Shown here in pieces: positions 54,020 to 63,916 of a stretch of DNA of 64,000 nt (within the stretch, counting starts at the first letter, position 1; every line of letters begins with the position of its first letter). The position numbers were made by a program, and so were the translations under genes. Below the pieces are notes generated by a model. It was not told the DNA's origin. It saw only the letters and a program-made list of their open reading frames with translations, and searched no databases. The DNA is from Puccinia triticina (lineage: Eukaryota; Basidiomycota; Pucciniomycetes; Pucciniales; Pucciniaceae), in the NCBI RefSeq assembly GCF_026914185.1, contig NC_070564.1:4216001-4280000 (forward strand). Reading direction: 5' to 3'.

Positions 54020-54817
54020 TAAAAGGTTTCACAATACTAAGAGCGTTTATTTCATGGTTAGAATGAGGTTGGTCCATCTGACAAGCTCAGAGACAGAGAA
54101 AGAAATAAACAAGTCATGTACCTAAGAGCGGAACTATTGCCGGCTCTGGTATGAGATAGAATAATAATGAGAAAAGACTGCTATGGCAGCTAGGACCACG
54201 AGATCGTGGGGAGAGGACTACTGTCTGGGATGCGCAACTGTGTTCTGAATCAGTGCCTGAACTTTCGGTGCGAAAGCTAAAGAGATGATGTTTATCTCTT
54301 ACTTGTGCTCGTTCAGGCTTGGTACTTTAACGTCCGCCGATACGAGTGAGAAGCGTGCCGGGACTGCTACGGTCTGTTATTGTAACAGATCTCTATATCA
54401 GTGACCGGCTACGCTTTGATGACTCTGCATCGAAGGACTTACCACTCGTTGAGGTGGAAATCCTTTCGATGAGGCTGGAACCGATTCGGTCTGAGTTGGC
54501 GTCGGGCGAATGCTTGCTGTAATTAGAACATTGTTCTTTTAATCAGCAGCTCGCTCCTCGGCTTATGACGAACCCAAGGAGCACAGCTTACCTATTTGGT
54601 GTTGTGCTTCTCTTGGGACGTTTAGGCTCTTCGTCGGATGTAGACGTGGCTAGAAGGAGAGGAACAAAGTTTCAGCTTCTCGCCTACTCCTATTGTCTGA
54701 GAGTCTCATGCATATGCATGGACCTGGGGGTCGCGCGGACTCACCATTCCCCCTTGCGGGGTTAGGGTTTCGCTCCTTGCGCTTCCTTTGCTCTGGGGCA
54801 AGCCCTGAGTCTTGACA
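54020..54817. mobile_element. Solo-LTR-like insert in the minisatellite, 798 bp
   Basis: Non-repetitive block TAAAAGGTTTC ... GTCTTGACA between array halves, flanked by TCGAT (54015-54019) and TTGAT (54818-54822), a 5-bp duplication with one CpG transition. There is no coding capacity. Identity as an LTR is inferred from its size and 5-bp flanks; its ends are TA...CA rather than TG...CA. Confidence 0.55.
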
Positions 54818-55090
54818 TTGATGACCGGTGTGTACCAGTCATCGAGGGGAAGTGCTACTCCTCTCGATGACCTGTCTTTACCGGCCATTGAGGGGACTCA
54901 CACCTCCTCGCGTTGACCGGTATACACCGGTCATCCAGAGGAGGTGTTATTCCCCTCGATGACCGGTGTGTACCAGTCATCAAGGGGAGGTGCTACTCCT
55001 CTCGATGACCGGTGTGTACCTGACATCGAGGGGAGGTGCTACTCCCTCGATGACCGGCACAGACCGGTCATCAAGGGGAGATGTTACTGG
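54818..55090. repeat. GACCGGT hairpin minisatellite, second half
   Basis: Five to six units continuing the main array, ending near GACCGGTCATCAAGGGGAG. Confidence 0.88.
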
Positions 55091-56353
55091 TCACTGATAG
55101 GTTTTGGCTTTGGCCGGCGCGTTTCCTGCGTTTTCTGTACATATTGGTGGTGGTGTTTGTTCCATGGCGGTGGCGTTTTTGCCATGGTAGTGTTGGTCTG
55201 CGTTTGCTGTACATATCGGTGGTGGCGTTGGTTCCATGGCGGTGGCTTTTTTGCCATGGCAGTGTTGTTGTGGACGCGGTGGCAAGTCCAACTCGAAGCC
55301 AGAGGCCTGCGTGCTCGGGTATATAAGACCGCAAGCTGGCCAGTCAGATTCTCCCCCCAGCCGCATCCGTTTTGTCTGTAATTCCAGCTGGCGGTGCGTC
55401 TCACGCTCTCCCGCTGCTGCTTTTGCATTTGCACAGCCTGGGGGGTTAAAGAGCTGGCCCCCACTTAGCAGATTGCCACCGCGCTGCTGGGGGCCTTCCT
55501 TACATACTGTTTGACCCATCCGGTGAGTTGGGCGGCAGTATGGGCCTGGGTGCAGCAGCTTCGGCTGGTGTTGGGCTAGGTTGTGTTTTTTGCAGAGGCT
55601 TTCCTCAGATAGGGGAAGCCTTTTTTGCTTTTGTGTGATTAAAAGATAGGGAAAACCCTTTCTTTGTTGTTTTGTGGATAAAAAATAGGGGAAACCCTTG
55701 AATTTTTTTCCCACAAAACTCTGGTTTTAATAGACTTGGATATTCAGATTCCACGCCAAATTTCACCTATAGTCACTCATACATAGTACCCCTTTATCTT
55801 CAATGGTTCAATAGTTATAGAGGATATAAGACTTACAGAAACCTTACAATCTTCATTAGTTACAATACTCATTTCATTAGTAACTTAGCTGAATCATTAC
55901 ATCACATTCTTTTCACAGATATTTTCTCACATACTAAACCCTTTACATACATTGCTCATTATGTACTATGGCTATTGTACACATTACATCATTGGATCTG
56001 TGCTTACCCCTTTCAGTAGTGCTCATCATTACAAGCTGTTACTATGTTCACATCACTCTTCCCCATTTGTACAACCTTCATTCCCATAGCCAGAACTCCT
56101 CATTGTCTGAGCTCATCCTCCCTTCATATAAGAACTGTCCTTCCCCCCTCACTTGTACCTTATGCAGAGAACTATATGCAGAATTTTAGATACAGACATT
56201 ATAGTGCCCATTCTCATCAACCCATTGCTATTGAGTCATTGCCTTTGCTTTCCCCCTTCAATCATTGCCCCAACCCTCTCATCCTCAGTAGTCAGTAGTC
56301 AGCTCATAGTACTAGCTCCTAAGATCAAGTAGAAATCAGCCACACCTTTTCTT
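55091..56353. other. No supported gene; GC-rich then AT-rich repeat-like DNA
   Basis: 55091-55340 contains two copies of a GGTGGTGGCGTT..CCATGGCGGTGG block (55143 and 55205). 55580-55720 has repeated GGGGAAACCCTT motifs. 55740-56350 is AT-rich, resembling an LTR or intergenic DNA into which the Copia element inserted. Confidence 0.4.
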
Positions 56354-56703
56354 TGTTGAGTGTGTTACTCAGGTTTTAGTCTTGTGTCTTTTATTCTGCT
56401 TCTCCCATGTCCCGCATCTCTCACACACATGTCACAAGATGTATGTAGTCTATCTGAGGCAGCAGGCGTGGAAGGATCCTTTCACTATCCTTCCACGACT
56501 ATTGAACACCGCCCCGTACCGTGCCTGCTGTCCTCAGGTCAGTCTCTCTTTTCTTTTGTCTTTTGTCTCTTTCCCTTTTCCCCTCTTCTTCTTCTTTGTT
56601 TTCCATTCCACTTCATTCTGATCTGCAATTCACTATCCTTCCACGACTATCAAACACCGCCCCGTACCGTGCCTGCTGTCCTCAGCCCGTCTCTCTCTCA
56701 TCA
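56354..56703 (+). repeat. 5' LTR of the Copia element
   Basis: Contains an internal direct repeat of 55 bp (56483-56537 and 56631-56685) and an inverted repeat CGTGGAAGGAT/ATCCTTCCACG (about 56468-56498). Confidence 0.95.
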
Positions 56704-56832
56704 GGTTATGAGCGCCAGTTAGCCTCCGGCTAATTCAGCTTCGCTAGACACGTTAAATATCGGCGATTACGGTGTTACGAATCGTGCTCATCTCAAGGAT
56801 CAACTTACCATTTCACTTCCCTTCCAACCCTC

Positions 56833-59800
56833 ATGTCTAACGACACAAAGGGAGAACCCTCTTCTACTCATGCCGAGTTCGGCAACAACTCTCAAGTCTC
56901 GTCTGTAGCCTCAAAGATCTCCATCGCAAGGCTTCCCATTCTCAAATCCCCCGGAAACGACTCGAACTATCTTAACTGGAAGAAAGTTGTTCATTGTGTT
57001 TTCAAGTCCGCCAAAGTGAGTCATGTGCTCACACCGGTGGATTGTGCCCGCCGACCAGCGACGTGGGAAGAGGACAACGATCTTGTTTGCGCTATTCTGG
57101 TGCAGATAGTCGACGAATCCAACCTTCGCCATCTTGCCGACGAAGATAACGCCTCAAAGATCTGGGAAGACTTATCGCGGGCCCACCAGGATTCCTCGTC
57201 TGGCGGCCGTGTTTACTGGATTCGTAAGCTCCTCAACACTCGGTTGGAAGGTGACGACATCCATGCGCATATCGAGTCTCTAGCAAAATCTTACGAACGT
57301 CTGGATTCTCTTGTCACTCCCGAGAAACCACTCACACCCGAGGACGTACACAATGCTACTCTCCTCAGCTCCATCCCACCCGATTGGCTCCATTGCGTCT
57401 CGGGCCTCATGAACCAGGAGGGAGTCAAGACTGAAACAATTGTTTCCGCCTTGAAAAACGAAGCCATTCGCCGTGAATCCCAAGGCAAGATCATATCCGT
57501 CTCCTCTACAAAAGCCACCGCTTCTAAGCCAAAGAGTTCTCCTAACCCATCAAAGAGCACCCACAACGATCCCTCTAAGAAAACCCGCCGCTGCCCTCTG
57601 TGTAACAGTGATTCCCACGATCTGAACTCCTGCAATAACACGCGCAAGCTCATCGCAGAGCACAAGGCGGCGCAAAAGGCTCGTTGGGAGGCTAGCCAAC
57701 AGGACAAACCACCCTCTTCCAACAAGCCCGCCGCTCGGGCCGGCAGAACCTCCGCCGCAACTCTCGGCCAGTCCTCATACAACTACGACGAGGATGAACA
57801 CTCTGACTACTCAGGATCTGAACTCGAGGTGACGGCAGGGAACGCGGTGGCAGCGCTTTCTATCCCAGCCGATACCCCGCAAGGGGGGGATGCGAACATC
57901 GATTCAGGATGCTCCATGTCGATGACGCCGGACGGATCCGCTCTCGCCGATCTTCAAGTGGATAATACTCCTGTTCGTCTGGCCGACCACTCAGTTGTCG
58001 AAGCCACTCACCGTGGCCGTGCTCAAATCCCAATTGAAGGAGGCATAACAGTCAAAACACTGGTCGTACCCGCCCTCCATGAACCTCTTCTCTCGGTAGC
58101 CGGACTCTGCGATGCAGGTGTCACGGTAGTCTTCTCCAAAAACGCCTGCGACTTCTACCACTCGGCCACCATCTCCATCAAAGGAGAAAACGCCGGACGC
58201 GGGTACAGGAGGGGAAACCTGTACTATCTTCCCTCGGAGCCTGTGAGCTCCTCCTCCTCTCTCACTCTCACTCCCCCTGTATTTGATCGCTCGCTGCTTG
58301 GTTTCCACAACCGATTCTCGCATATTGGTTTGAAACCTTTGAAACTCCTACTGAAATCAAACGGCATCATCCCCACAGCAATGAACGAAACGGCCGTCCA
58401 ACAGTGCCCGATTTGTGTTCAGGCGAAAATGCCACGCAAGGCCTTCAAATCTCGTTCTCCTCACCGCGCGACGTTTCCCGGACAACTTATCCACTCAGAC
58501 GTAGGCTCATACGAGGTAAAATCACGCGAGGGATATTCATATTTCATCACCTTTGTAGATGACTACTCTAAATTCCTTGTTGTATTTCCCATGAAATACA
58601 AAAGTGATTCATTTTCCTGCTTCAAACTTTTCCGGGCTTCGTTTGAGAGAAGTGGTGCCCACAAAATCCTGGCTCTACGCTCAGACAACGGTGGGGAATA
58701 CGTTTCAAACGAGTTCTCCTCTTATCTTTCGACGGCGGGTATCCAACATGAGCCCGGCCCTCCTCACTCTCCTGAGTTAAATGGCGTAGCGGAAAGGACT
58801 AACCGGACGATTAGCAATCTGATACGATTGGCTCTCATCAGTGCACACACACCCAAATCCTTTTGGGCGGATGCGCTTCGTCACGCTCTATTTGCATACA
58901 ACTCGTTTCCATGCAACACACCGGCGGGGTTCCAGTCTCCCAACTCAATACTCAATCTGGCCTCCGTCGATCTGTCATACCTTCACCCATTCGGGTGTCT
59001 TGTATGGTATAAAGTCCCCAAAGCTAATCGCAAGAAACTCGACCATAAGGGTTGTGCGGCCCTTCTCCTTTCCTATCTCTCGGACGGGAACGGCTATAGG
59101 GTGTGGGACCTTGAGAACCGGTCCGTAGTTAAGACGCGAGATGTTATCTTTCAAGACGACACGTTTCCTTACGGCTCTAAGCTCACGTCTTCTCCTCCTC
59201 CCTTATCAGCTGAGATTTCCTGGCCCATCACCCCTCCCTCCGGTCGCAGCACTGATAACTCGAATCCGGTGGAACCTGCCGGTACCGCCCCTTCTCCACC
59301 TGTCCAATCAACTATCTCCCCGACTCCATCTCCCCCCCCATCTTCGTCGCCAACCACTCCAGCACCAGCTGTCGCCATCCCGTCTCAAGCACAACCGCCT
59401 ATGACTCACAGACAATCAATGTCAGAGGCTCCCCTCAACATTCCGCTGAAGCCTAGATTTGACAGACGACTCACAGCCTCTATCCATGCACCTGGGAATG
59501 CTCCTCGACAGCCAGATGTCATCACGTCTGATTCGGACAAATCCTCGTCCAAATCCTCGTCAAGTGACTCGCCCATCCCCTCACCCTATATCTCGGTGAT
59601 CTCTCTGCCGCCACTTCGTCTTTCCCCCTCCCCACCCCGACAAACCTCTCCCCCTCCTCCCATCTCTTTGCCCCCATCTCCTCAACCACCCAAATCCCCA
59701 TCTCCACAACCAACGCCTCCTTCCCCAATCCCTCACGTTGCCCCGCCTCCTCCGACCAGACCAGCGTCTCCTCCTCGCCGCCGCTCCGCCCCTGACCGTA

Positions 59801-61398
59801 AAGCACCCGAACGCTACGGTAATTGGGCTAAGAATGCTACTACTGACTCTGATATCGACACTCCAAAGACTTGGAAGCAGCTCCTGAAGTCCCCAAACAA
59901 ACATCGTTGGATTAAAGCGGCTGAGGAGGAATTTGCGTCTCTGCTCGGTATGCAAACTTGGAAACTTGTTCCCCGTCCCGCGAAAAGGAAGATTATAAAA
60001 TCGAAATGGGTCTTTAAAGTTAAATGCCGGACTGACCAGAGCATCCAGAAACTCAAAGCACGACTAGTAGCCATGGGGTACTCTCAAGTTCAAGGCCTGG
60101 ATTACGACCAAGTCTTCTCCCCTACGCTCCGTCTAGAAACCCTTTGTCTGATCCTTAGTCTACTGGCCAGCCGCAGTTGGAAGGGCCGCCAGGTCGACTT
60201 CAAAACAGCTTTCCTCAACGGCCATTTGGATGAGCCGGTCTACATGGAGCAACCACCGGGTTTTGAGGACCCCCACCACCCAGACTGGGTATGTGAAGTA
60301 AGTCGATCCTTATACGGCTTGAAGCAATCTCCGCGCCAATGGAATATTGAACTTCACAAGGCCCTACTCGAGATTGGCTGGTCGAATTCCACCTATGACC
60401 CAACTCTTTACTTCAAACTCTCCTCAAACAAACTCGTCGGTGCGCTAACCACACATGTGGATGATCTCGCGATTGTGGGCAAACCAGACGTTGTTGATTC
60501 CATTATCGACTCGATAGGCCGCCGATTCAAGATTGGGGCCAATGAAGAACTCAACCATTTCCTCTCCCTCAAAATCACACGGGATCTAAAGAACAAACAT
60601 GTTTTTCTGAACCAGGCTCACTACATCTCGGAGCTATGTACTCGATTTCTGAATAACAAACCCGTCTCAGTTCCTACTCCCACAGACTTTTCCTTCAAGA
60701 ACCTCGGGCGCCGGCTCGCGTCAGATCCGTCGTCTCCAGGCCCCTATCCCCAACTCATAGGCTCGCTTCTGTGGGTCTCTCAATGTACAAGGCCGGACGT
60801 TTCGTTTGCGGTTCACCGCCTCTCTCAACATCTCCGGGATCCGTCCGAAGCGCACTGGATGGCTGGGCTCAGGATTCTCAATTACCTGGTCTCAACAAAG
60901 GACCTCAAACTGCGTCTCGGCGGGGGTCTTACATGCTCAGGATTCTCGGATTCTGACTGGGCGGAAGATCGCGATGATAGGAGATCCACATCAGCATATA
61001 CCTATCGCATCGGCGACGGCGCCATCTCCTGGAAATCCCGGAAACAGGCCACCGTGTCCCTCTCAAGCACGGAGGCCGAATATAAAGCTCTCTCAGACTC
61101 GTGCAAAGAAGGGATGTGGCTCCGTCATTTGCTAACAGAACTTCGTCTCCGCCCGGATTCCGCTATTCCGCTCCATGTCAACAACAAGGGTGCGGAGGCC
61201 CTCGCCCTGAACCCCGAACACCATGCAAGAACGAAGCACATTCACGCTAGGTATCATTTTATACGAGAATGCGTCCAGGACTCCGAAATCTCACTTCTTC
61301 ATGTCTCGACCAAGGACATGCTGGCGGATATGCTCACCAAGCCGCTGCCCCGAGTTCTGCTGGAAAAACATTGCCAAATGTTCGGTATCATCGAGTGA
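56833..61398 (+). CDS. Copia Gag-Pol polyprotein, single 1521-aa ORF
   Basis: The start is ATG 56833 and the frame is uninterrupted to 61398. Gag (SNYLNWKKVVHCVFK onward) ends with a CCHC knuckle CPLCNSDSHDLNSC near residue 255. The protease has NIDSGCSMSM (about 355). The pre-integrase finger is FHNRFSHIGLK..CPICVQAK (about 490-535). The integrase triad lies in HSDVGSYEV, LRSDNGGEYV and GVAERTNRT (about 555, 616, 652). A Pro/Ser-rich linker with many SP repeats spans about 800-985. RT has VDFKTAFLNGHLDEPVYMEQ and active site HVDDLAIVG (about 1208). RNase H has SDSDWAEDRDDRRS and SSTEAEYKAL (about 1373-1415). All catalytic residues are present and the order is the Copia order, so this copy may still be competent. 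Confidence 0.96.
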   Translation: MSNDTKGEPSSTHAEFGNNSQVSSVASKISIARLPILKSPGNDSNYLNWKKVVHCVFKSAKVSHVLTPVDCARRPATWEEDNDLVCAILVQIVDESNLRHLADEDNASKIWEDLSRAHQDSSSGGRVYWIRKLLNTRLEGDDIHAHIESLAKSYERLDSLVTPEKPLTPEDVHNATLLSSIPPDWLHCVSGLMNQEGVKTETIVSALKNEAIRRESQGKIISVSSTKATASKPKSSPNPSKSTHNDPSKKTRRCPLCNSDSHDLNSCNNTRKLIAEHKAAQKARWEASQQDKPPSSNKPAARAGRTSAATLGQSSYNYDEDEHSDYSGSELEVTAGNAVAALSIPADTPQGGDANIDSGCSMSMTPDGSALADLQVDNTPVRLADHSVVEATHRGRAQIPIEGGITVKTLVVPALHEPLLSVAGLCDAGVTVVFSKNACDFYHSATISIKGENAGRGYRRGNLYYLPSEPVSSSSSLTLTPPVFDRSLLGFHNRFSHIGLKPLKLLLKSNGIIPTAMNETAVQQCPICVQAKMPRKAFKSRSPHRATFPGQLIHSDVGSYEVKSREGYSYFITFVDDYSKFLVVFPMKYKSDSFSCFKLFRASFERSGAHKILALRSDNGGEYVSNEFSSYLSTAGIQHEPGPPHSPELNGVAERTNRTISNLIRLALISAHTPKSFWADALRHALFAYNSFPCNTPAGFQSPNSILNLASVDLSYLHPFGCLVWYKVPKANRKKLDHKGCAALLLSYLSDGNGYRVWDLENRSVVKTRDVIFQDDTFPYGSKLTSSPPPLSAEISWPITPPSGRSTDNSNPVEPAGTAPSPPVQSTISPTPSPPPSSSPTTPAPAVAIPSQAQPPMTHRQSMSEAPLNIPLKPRFDRRLTASIHAPGNAPRQPDVITSDSDKSSSKSSSSDSPIPSPYISVISLPPLRLSPSPPRQTSPPPPISLPPSPQPPKSPSPQPTPPSPIPHVAPPPPTRPASPPRRRSAPDRKAPERYGNWAKNATTDSDIDTPKTWKQLLKSPNKHRWIKAAEEEFASLLGMQTWKLVPRPAKRKIIKSKWVFKVKCRTDQSIQKLKARLVAMGYSQVQGLDYDQVFSPTLRLETLCLILSLLASRSWKGRQVDFKTAFLNGHLDEPVYMEQPPGFEDPHHPDWVCEVSRSLYGLKQSPRQWNIELHKALLEIGWSNSTYDPTLYFKLSSNKLVGALTTHVDDLAIVGKPDVVDSIIDSIGRRFKIGANEELNHFLSLKITRDLKNKHVFLNQAHYISELCTRFLNNKPVSVPTPTDFSFKNLGRRLASDPSSPGPYPQLIGSLLWVSQCTRPDVSFAVHRLSQHLRDPSEAHWMAGLRILNYLVSTKDLKLRLGGGLTCSGFSDSDWAEDRDDRRSTSAYTYRIGDGAISWKSRKQATVSLSSTEAEYKALSDSCKEGMWLRHLLTELRLRPDSAIPLHVNNKGAEALALNPEHHARTKHIHARYHFIRECVQDSEISLLHVSTKDMLADMLTKPLPRVLLEKHCQMFGIIE

Positions 61399-61586
61399 CC
61401 CTTCCCCGTCTTTTGTTCTCTTTCCCCTTTTTCCTCCCTGCCCTATCTTTTTCTAACCTCCAGTCTCTTCATCCCTATTTCTTCTTTCCCACCCTTTTCC
61501 TCCTACTTTCTTTTTTTTTCTTTCTTTCTTCTTCCTCTTTTTCTTTTTCCTCTTTTTTTTCTCTCCATGGTTTCAGCAAGGGGGGG

Positions 61587-61936
61587 TGTTGAGTGTGTTA
61601 CTCAGGTTTTAGTCTTGTGTCTTTTATTCCGCTTCTCCCATGTCCCGCATCTCTCACACACATGTCACAAGATGTATGTAGTCTATCTGAGGCAGCAGGC
61701 GTGGAAGGATCCTTTCACTATCCTTCAACAACTATCGAACACCGCCCCGTACCGTGCCTGCTGTCCTCAGGTCAGTCTCTCTTTTCTTTTGTCTTTTGTC
61801 TCTTTCCCTTTTCCCCTCTTCTTCTTCTTTGTTTTCCATTCCACTTCATTCTGATCTGCAATTCACTATCCTTCCACGACTATCGAACACCGCCCCGTAC
61901 CGTGCCTGCTGTCCTCAGCCCGTCTCTCTCTCATCA
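61587..61936 (+). repeat. 3' LTR of the Copia element
   Basis: Collinear with the 5' LTR and carries the same internal 55-bp direct repeat. Confidence 0.95.
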
Positions 61937-62107
61937 TTCTTCTTTTTCTTAGTGTTACTCTCATCCCCTCAGCATTAGTCAGGAAGGCAGCCTCATCAGC
62001 AACCTTGCATAGCTTACATTAGTACTAGTGTTGCTATCCATTTCCCTTCCAAGCTCTATTCTCCCCTTTGAGTAGTTCCACAACGTGACGCTGGTCTTCA
62101 TACCTCG

Positions 62108-63005
62108 CCGAAGCTGGTAAATTTGATTTTGAGACTATCTTATTTCGCAACTGTTGTCGAGGGGAACTCAGCAATGAAAGCAGGGGATATTGGGCGAATT
62201 ATGAACGTTTGGAAACGATGGGCTGTCATTGCCCAAGGGATCAAAAAGCTGACAAATTACTTGATTCAACTGCCCCAGATGATCTTACTTCTCAATGAGG
62301 TTTTGCCTCCAGGACTCGGCAAGGTAATCAAACATTCTATGTTTGTAGCCCCCAACGGTAAACAAAAGCACTTTGTTGCCAAGGACCACTACCTTGAAAA
62401 CCAAAACCACTGGTTAAAACACTTTTTCAATCATACTGGCCAAGGCGCGAATATCAATCAACTGAAGAATGTTTATTCTCCCAATGTACCTTTGGTATGT
62501 TTTTTCTGATCTAGTACACTGGAGACGCAAGATTAATTCAAACCTCACATCTTCTCTTTCTAATTAGCTGCAAGATTTAATTTGTGCGCTGCTAGCCAAT
62601 TGTGAAAAGAAAACCATATCACAATCACATCACAATCGAATCAATCTAGTTTCACTGAACAATTGCATGCGGATGTGCCGACAAAAGAATCTGTGCTACA
62701 TTGCTTCCAAGCTTGACGAACAAATCCCAAAGCCAGTCGGGGATTTTTTTGCTTTAGGTATTGAGAAAATGAAAATTCTATTCACGCAGAAGGGAAAATC
62801 CCTCAACAAATTCCAACCGCCATCAATCAAGAAATGGACTAGCCAAATCAACTCTGCTCAGCTAGATGAAACAAAAATTGATTCGGATGTCAGCTCAAAT
62901 GGTGATTCAGAACCGGGCGGATCAGAGAACAATCTCGAAAGCAGTGGCAGGGACAATAGTGAAAGCGGTGGAAACAAGAATTCAGACAGCGGAGACAGTG
63001 AGTAG
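62108..63005 (+). pseudogene. DUF6589-like gene, 3' part
   Basis: Begins after an AG acceptor (GCCGAAG) with VNLILRLSYFATVVEGNSAM, continues AGDIGRIMNVWKRWAVIAQG, LPQMILLLNEVLPPGLGK, FVAKDHYLENQNHWLKHF and NINQLKNVYSPNVPL. An intron (about 62494-62567) follows, then QDLICALLANCEKKTIS and an acidic Ser/Asp/Gly tail to TAG at 63003-63005. It completes the protein started at 50480. The only disabling change seen across both parts is the TGA at 51701, so the gene might be read through a ~9.6-kb interrupted intron, or simply be dead. Confidence 0.68.
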
Positions 63006-63019
63006 ATACATACCTGAGC

Positions 63020-63916
63020 TTTAGCCTTTTATCAGAGTGAGCTTTTTTAAACTCTTCCAACACGATCTTGTTAGCCTCGCAATTCTTTTTTGCTTCTAAC
63101 TTCTTGTTGGCATCCTCCTGCGCCTTTCTTGCTTTATTTTCAGCTCGAATGTGATTGTTTTTGGCGACTTGGCTTGCACTGGCCCGGGGTTTTCTGACTT
63201 TTCTCACTGCCGATGTTCCTTCTCCATCTCCGGGCGTCCGCGCGTCCGCTCTTGGGAGTGAGGCAATTTTTCTGACGGATCTCGACTGCGCTGGTAAAAC
63301 CGAGGATTTCGACGGGGCTGAGCTTGGTGTGAACTTTCTCTTTAAGTTCTGTATCCGTGTCATTTCATTATCAATGTGTTTCGAGTAGTCTTCTACTTCC
63401 TTTAAGTATTGTTGATATTCAGGCCCTGCTCGGAAGTCGTCAAGGGTTTTTTTTTAACATGTCTAACTGGCCGTCAAGCTGTTCTCCACCAACAAACTTA
63501 GCAATATCATTCTTATTTTTAACCGTATCCAAATTTCTTGCGATGGCATCTGCCTTGGTGTGCCCAAAGATTTGGTCCGGAAAAAATGACCGCGGCCTCC
63601 CATAATTCTCAATAAAAAAACGGCTGAAAGAGCTGAGCAGTACATTGTAATTCAGGAGTTCAATTGGTCTGAGGTCTCTATCTTTCGGTTTGGTAGCGCG
63701 TGGGTGTTTCTCTTTAGGTTTTTTGACAGGAAGAGGACCTGGCACCTCCTTTGGATTCTCCAAGACAGCATCAAAATTCCTGTTACTGATTTGCATCATC
63801 CGATCCTTCAAATATTGAGCAGCCACGGGATCACAGTTGGAACATCCACATGGGGGGAAACGCTCATCGGCCTCGCGAGATTCTTCGCGGAGGTAATTTA
63901 AATCATCTCGGTCCAT
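63020..63916 (-). CDS. C-terminal part of a large protein, possibly RecQ-like helicase (5' end outside window)
   Basis: On the minus strand 63916-63440 reads DLNYLREESREADERFPPC, the cysteine motif CGCSNC, NRNFDAVLENP and a basic Lys/Pro region. Next come SRFFIENYGRPRSFFPDQIF, FGHTKADAIARNLDTV and FVGGEQLDGQLDML. After a one-base frame change in a 9-A run (63447-63455) it continues DDFRAGPEYQQYLKEVEDYS and a Lys/Ala-rich coiled-coil (NKKLEAKKNCEANKIVLEEF) to an AG|GTATGT donor near 63018. The CxC..C motif followed by this layout resembles the C-termini of RecQ-like helicases expanded in rusts, recalled rather than searched. It converges tail to tail with the DUF6589 gene. Confidence 0.5.

Larger units (their letters stand above)
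56354..61936 (+). mobile_element. Complete Ty1/Copia LTR retrotransposon, 5.58 kb, coding region intact
   Basis: LTRs 56354-56703 and 61587-61936 (350 bp each, TGTTGAG...CTCATCA) differ at about five positions. The 5-bp duplication TTCTT flanks it (56349-56353 and 61937-61941). The polypurine tract AGCAAGGGGGG precedes the 3' LTR. After the 5' LTR, GGTTATGAGCGCCAG is complementary to a tRNA-Met anticodon stem-loop, the half-tRNA priming used by Copia elements. It lies inside the large interruption of the DUF6589 gene. Confidence 0.96.

Noticed and set aside
53387..55090. Regular palindromic repeats resembling a CRISPR array
   Set aside because: There are no unique spacers of constant length; units abut and vary by point changes, and the context is fungal. 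It is a hairpin minisatellite.
55091..55714. 207-aa minus-strand ORF
   Set aside because: Low complexity, overlaps repeated GGTGG blocks in both strands, no recognisable domain or splice context.
59141..59955. Extra ORFs on both strands in the Copia middle region
   Set aside because: They overlap the Pro/Ser-rich linker of the Copia polyprotein and are frame shadows of its CCT-rich codons.
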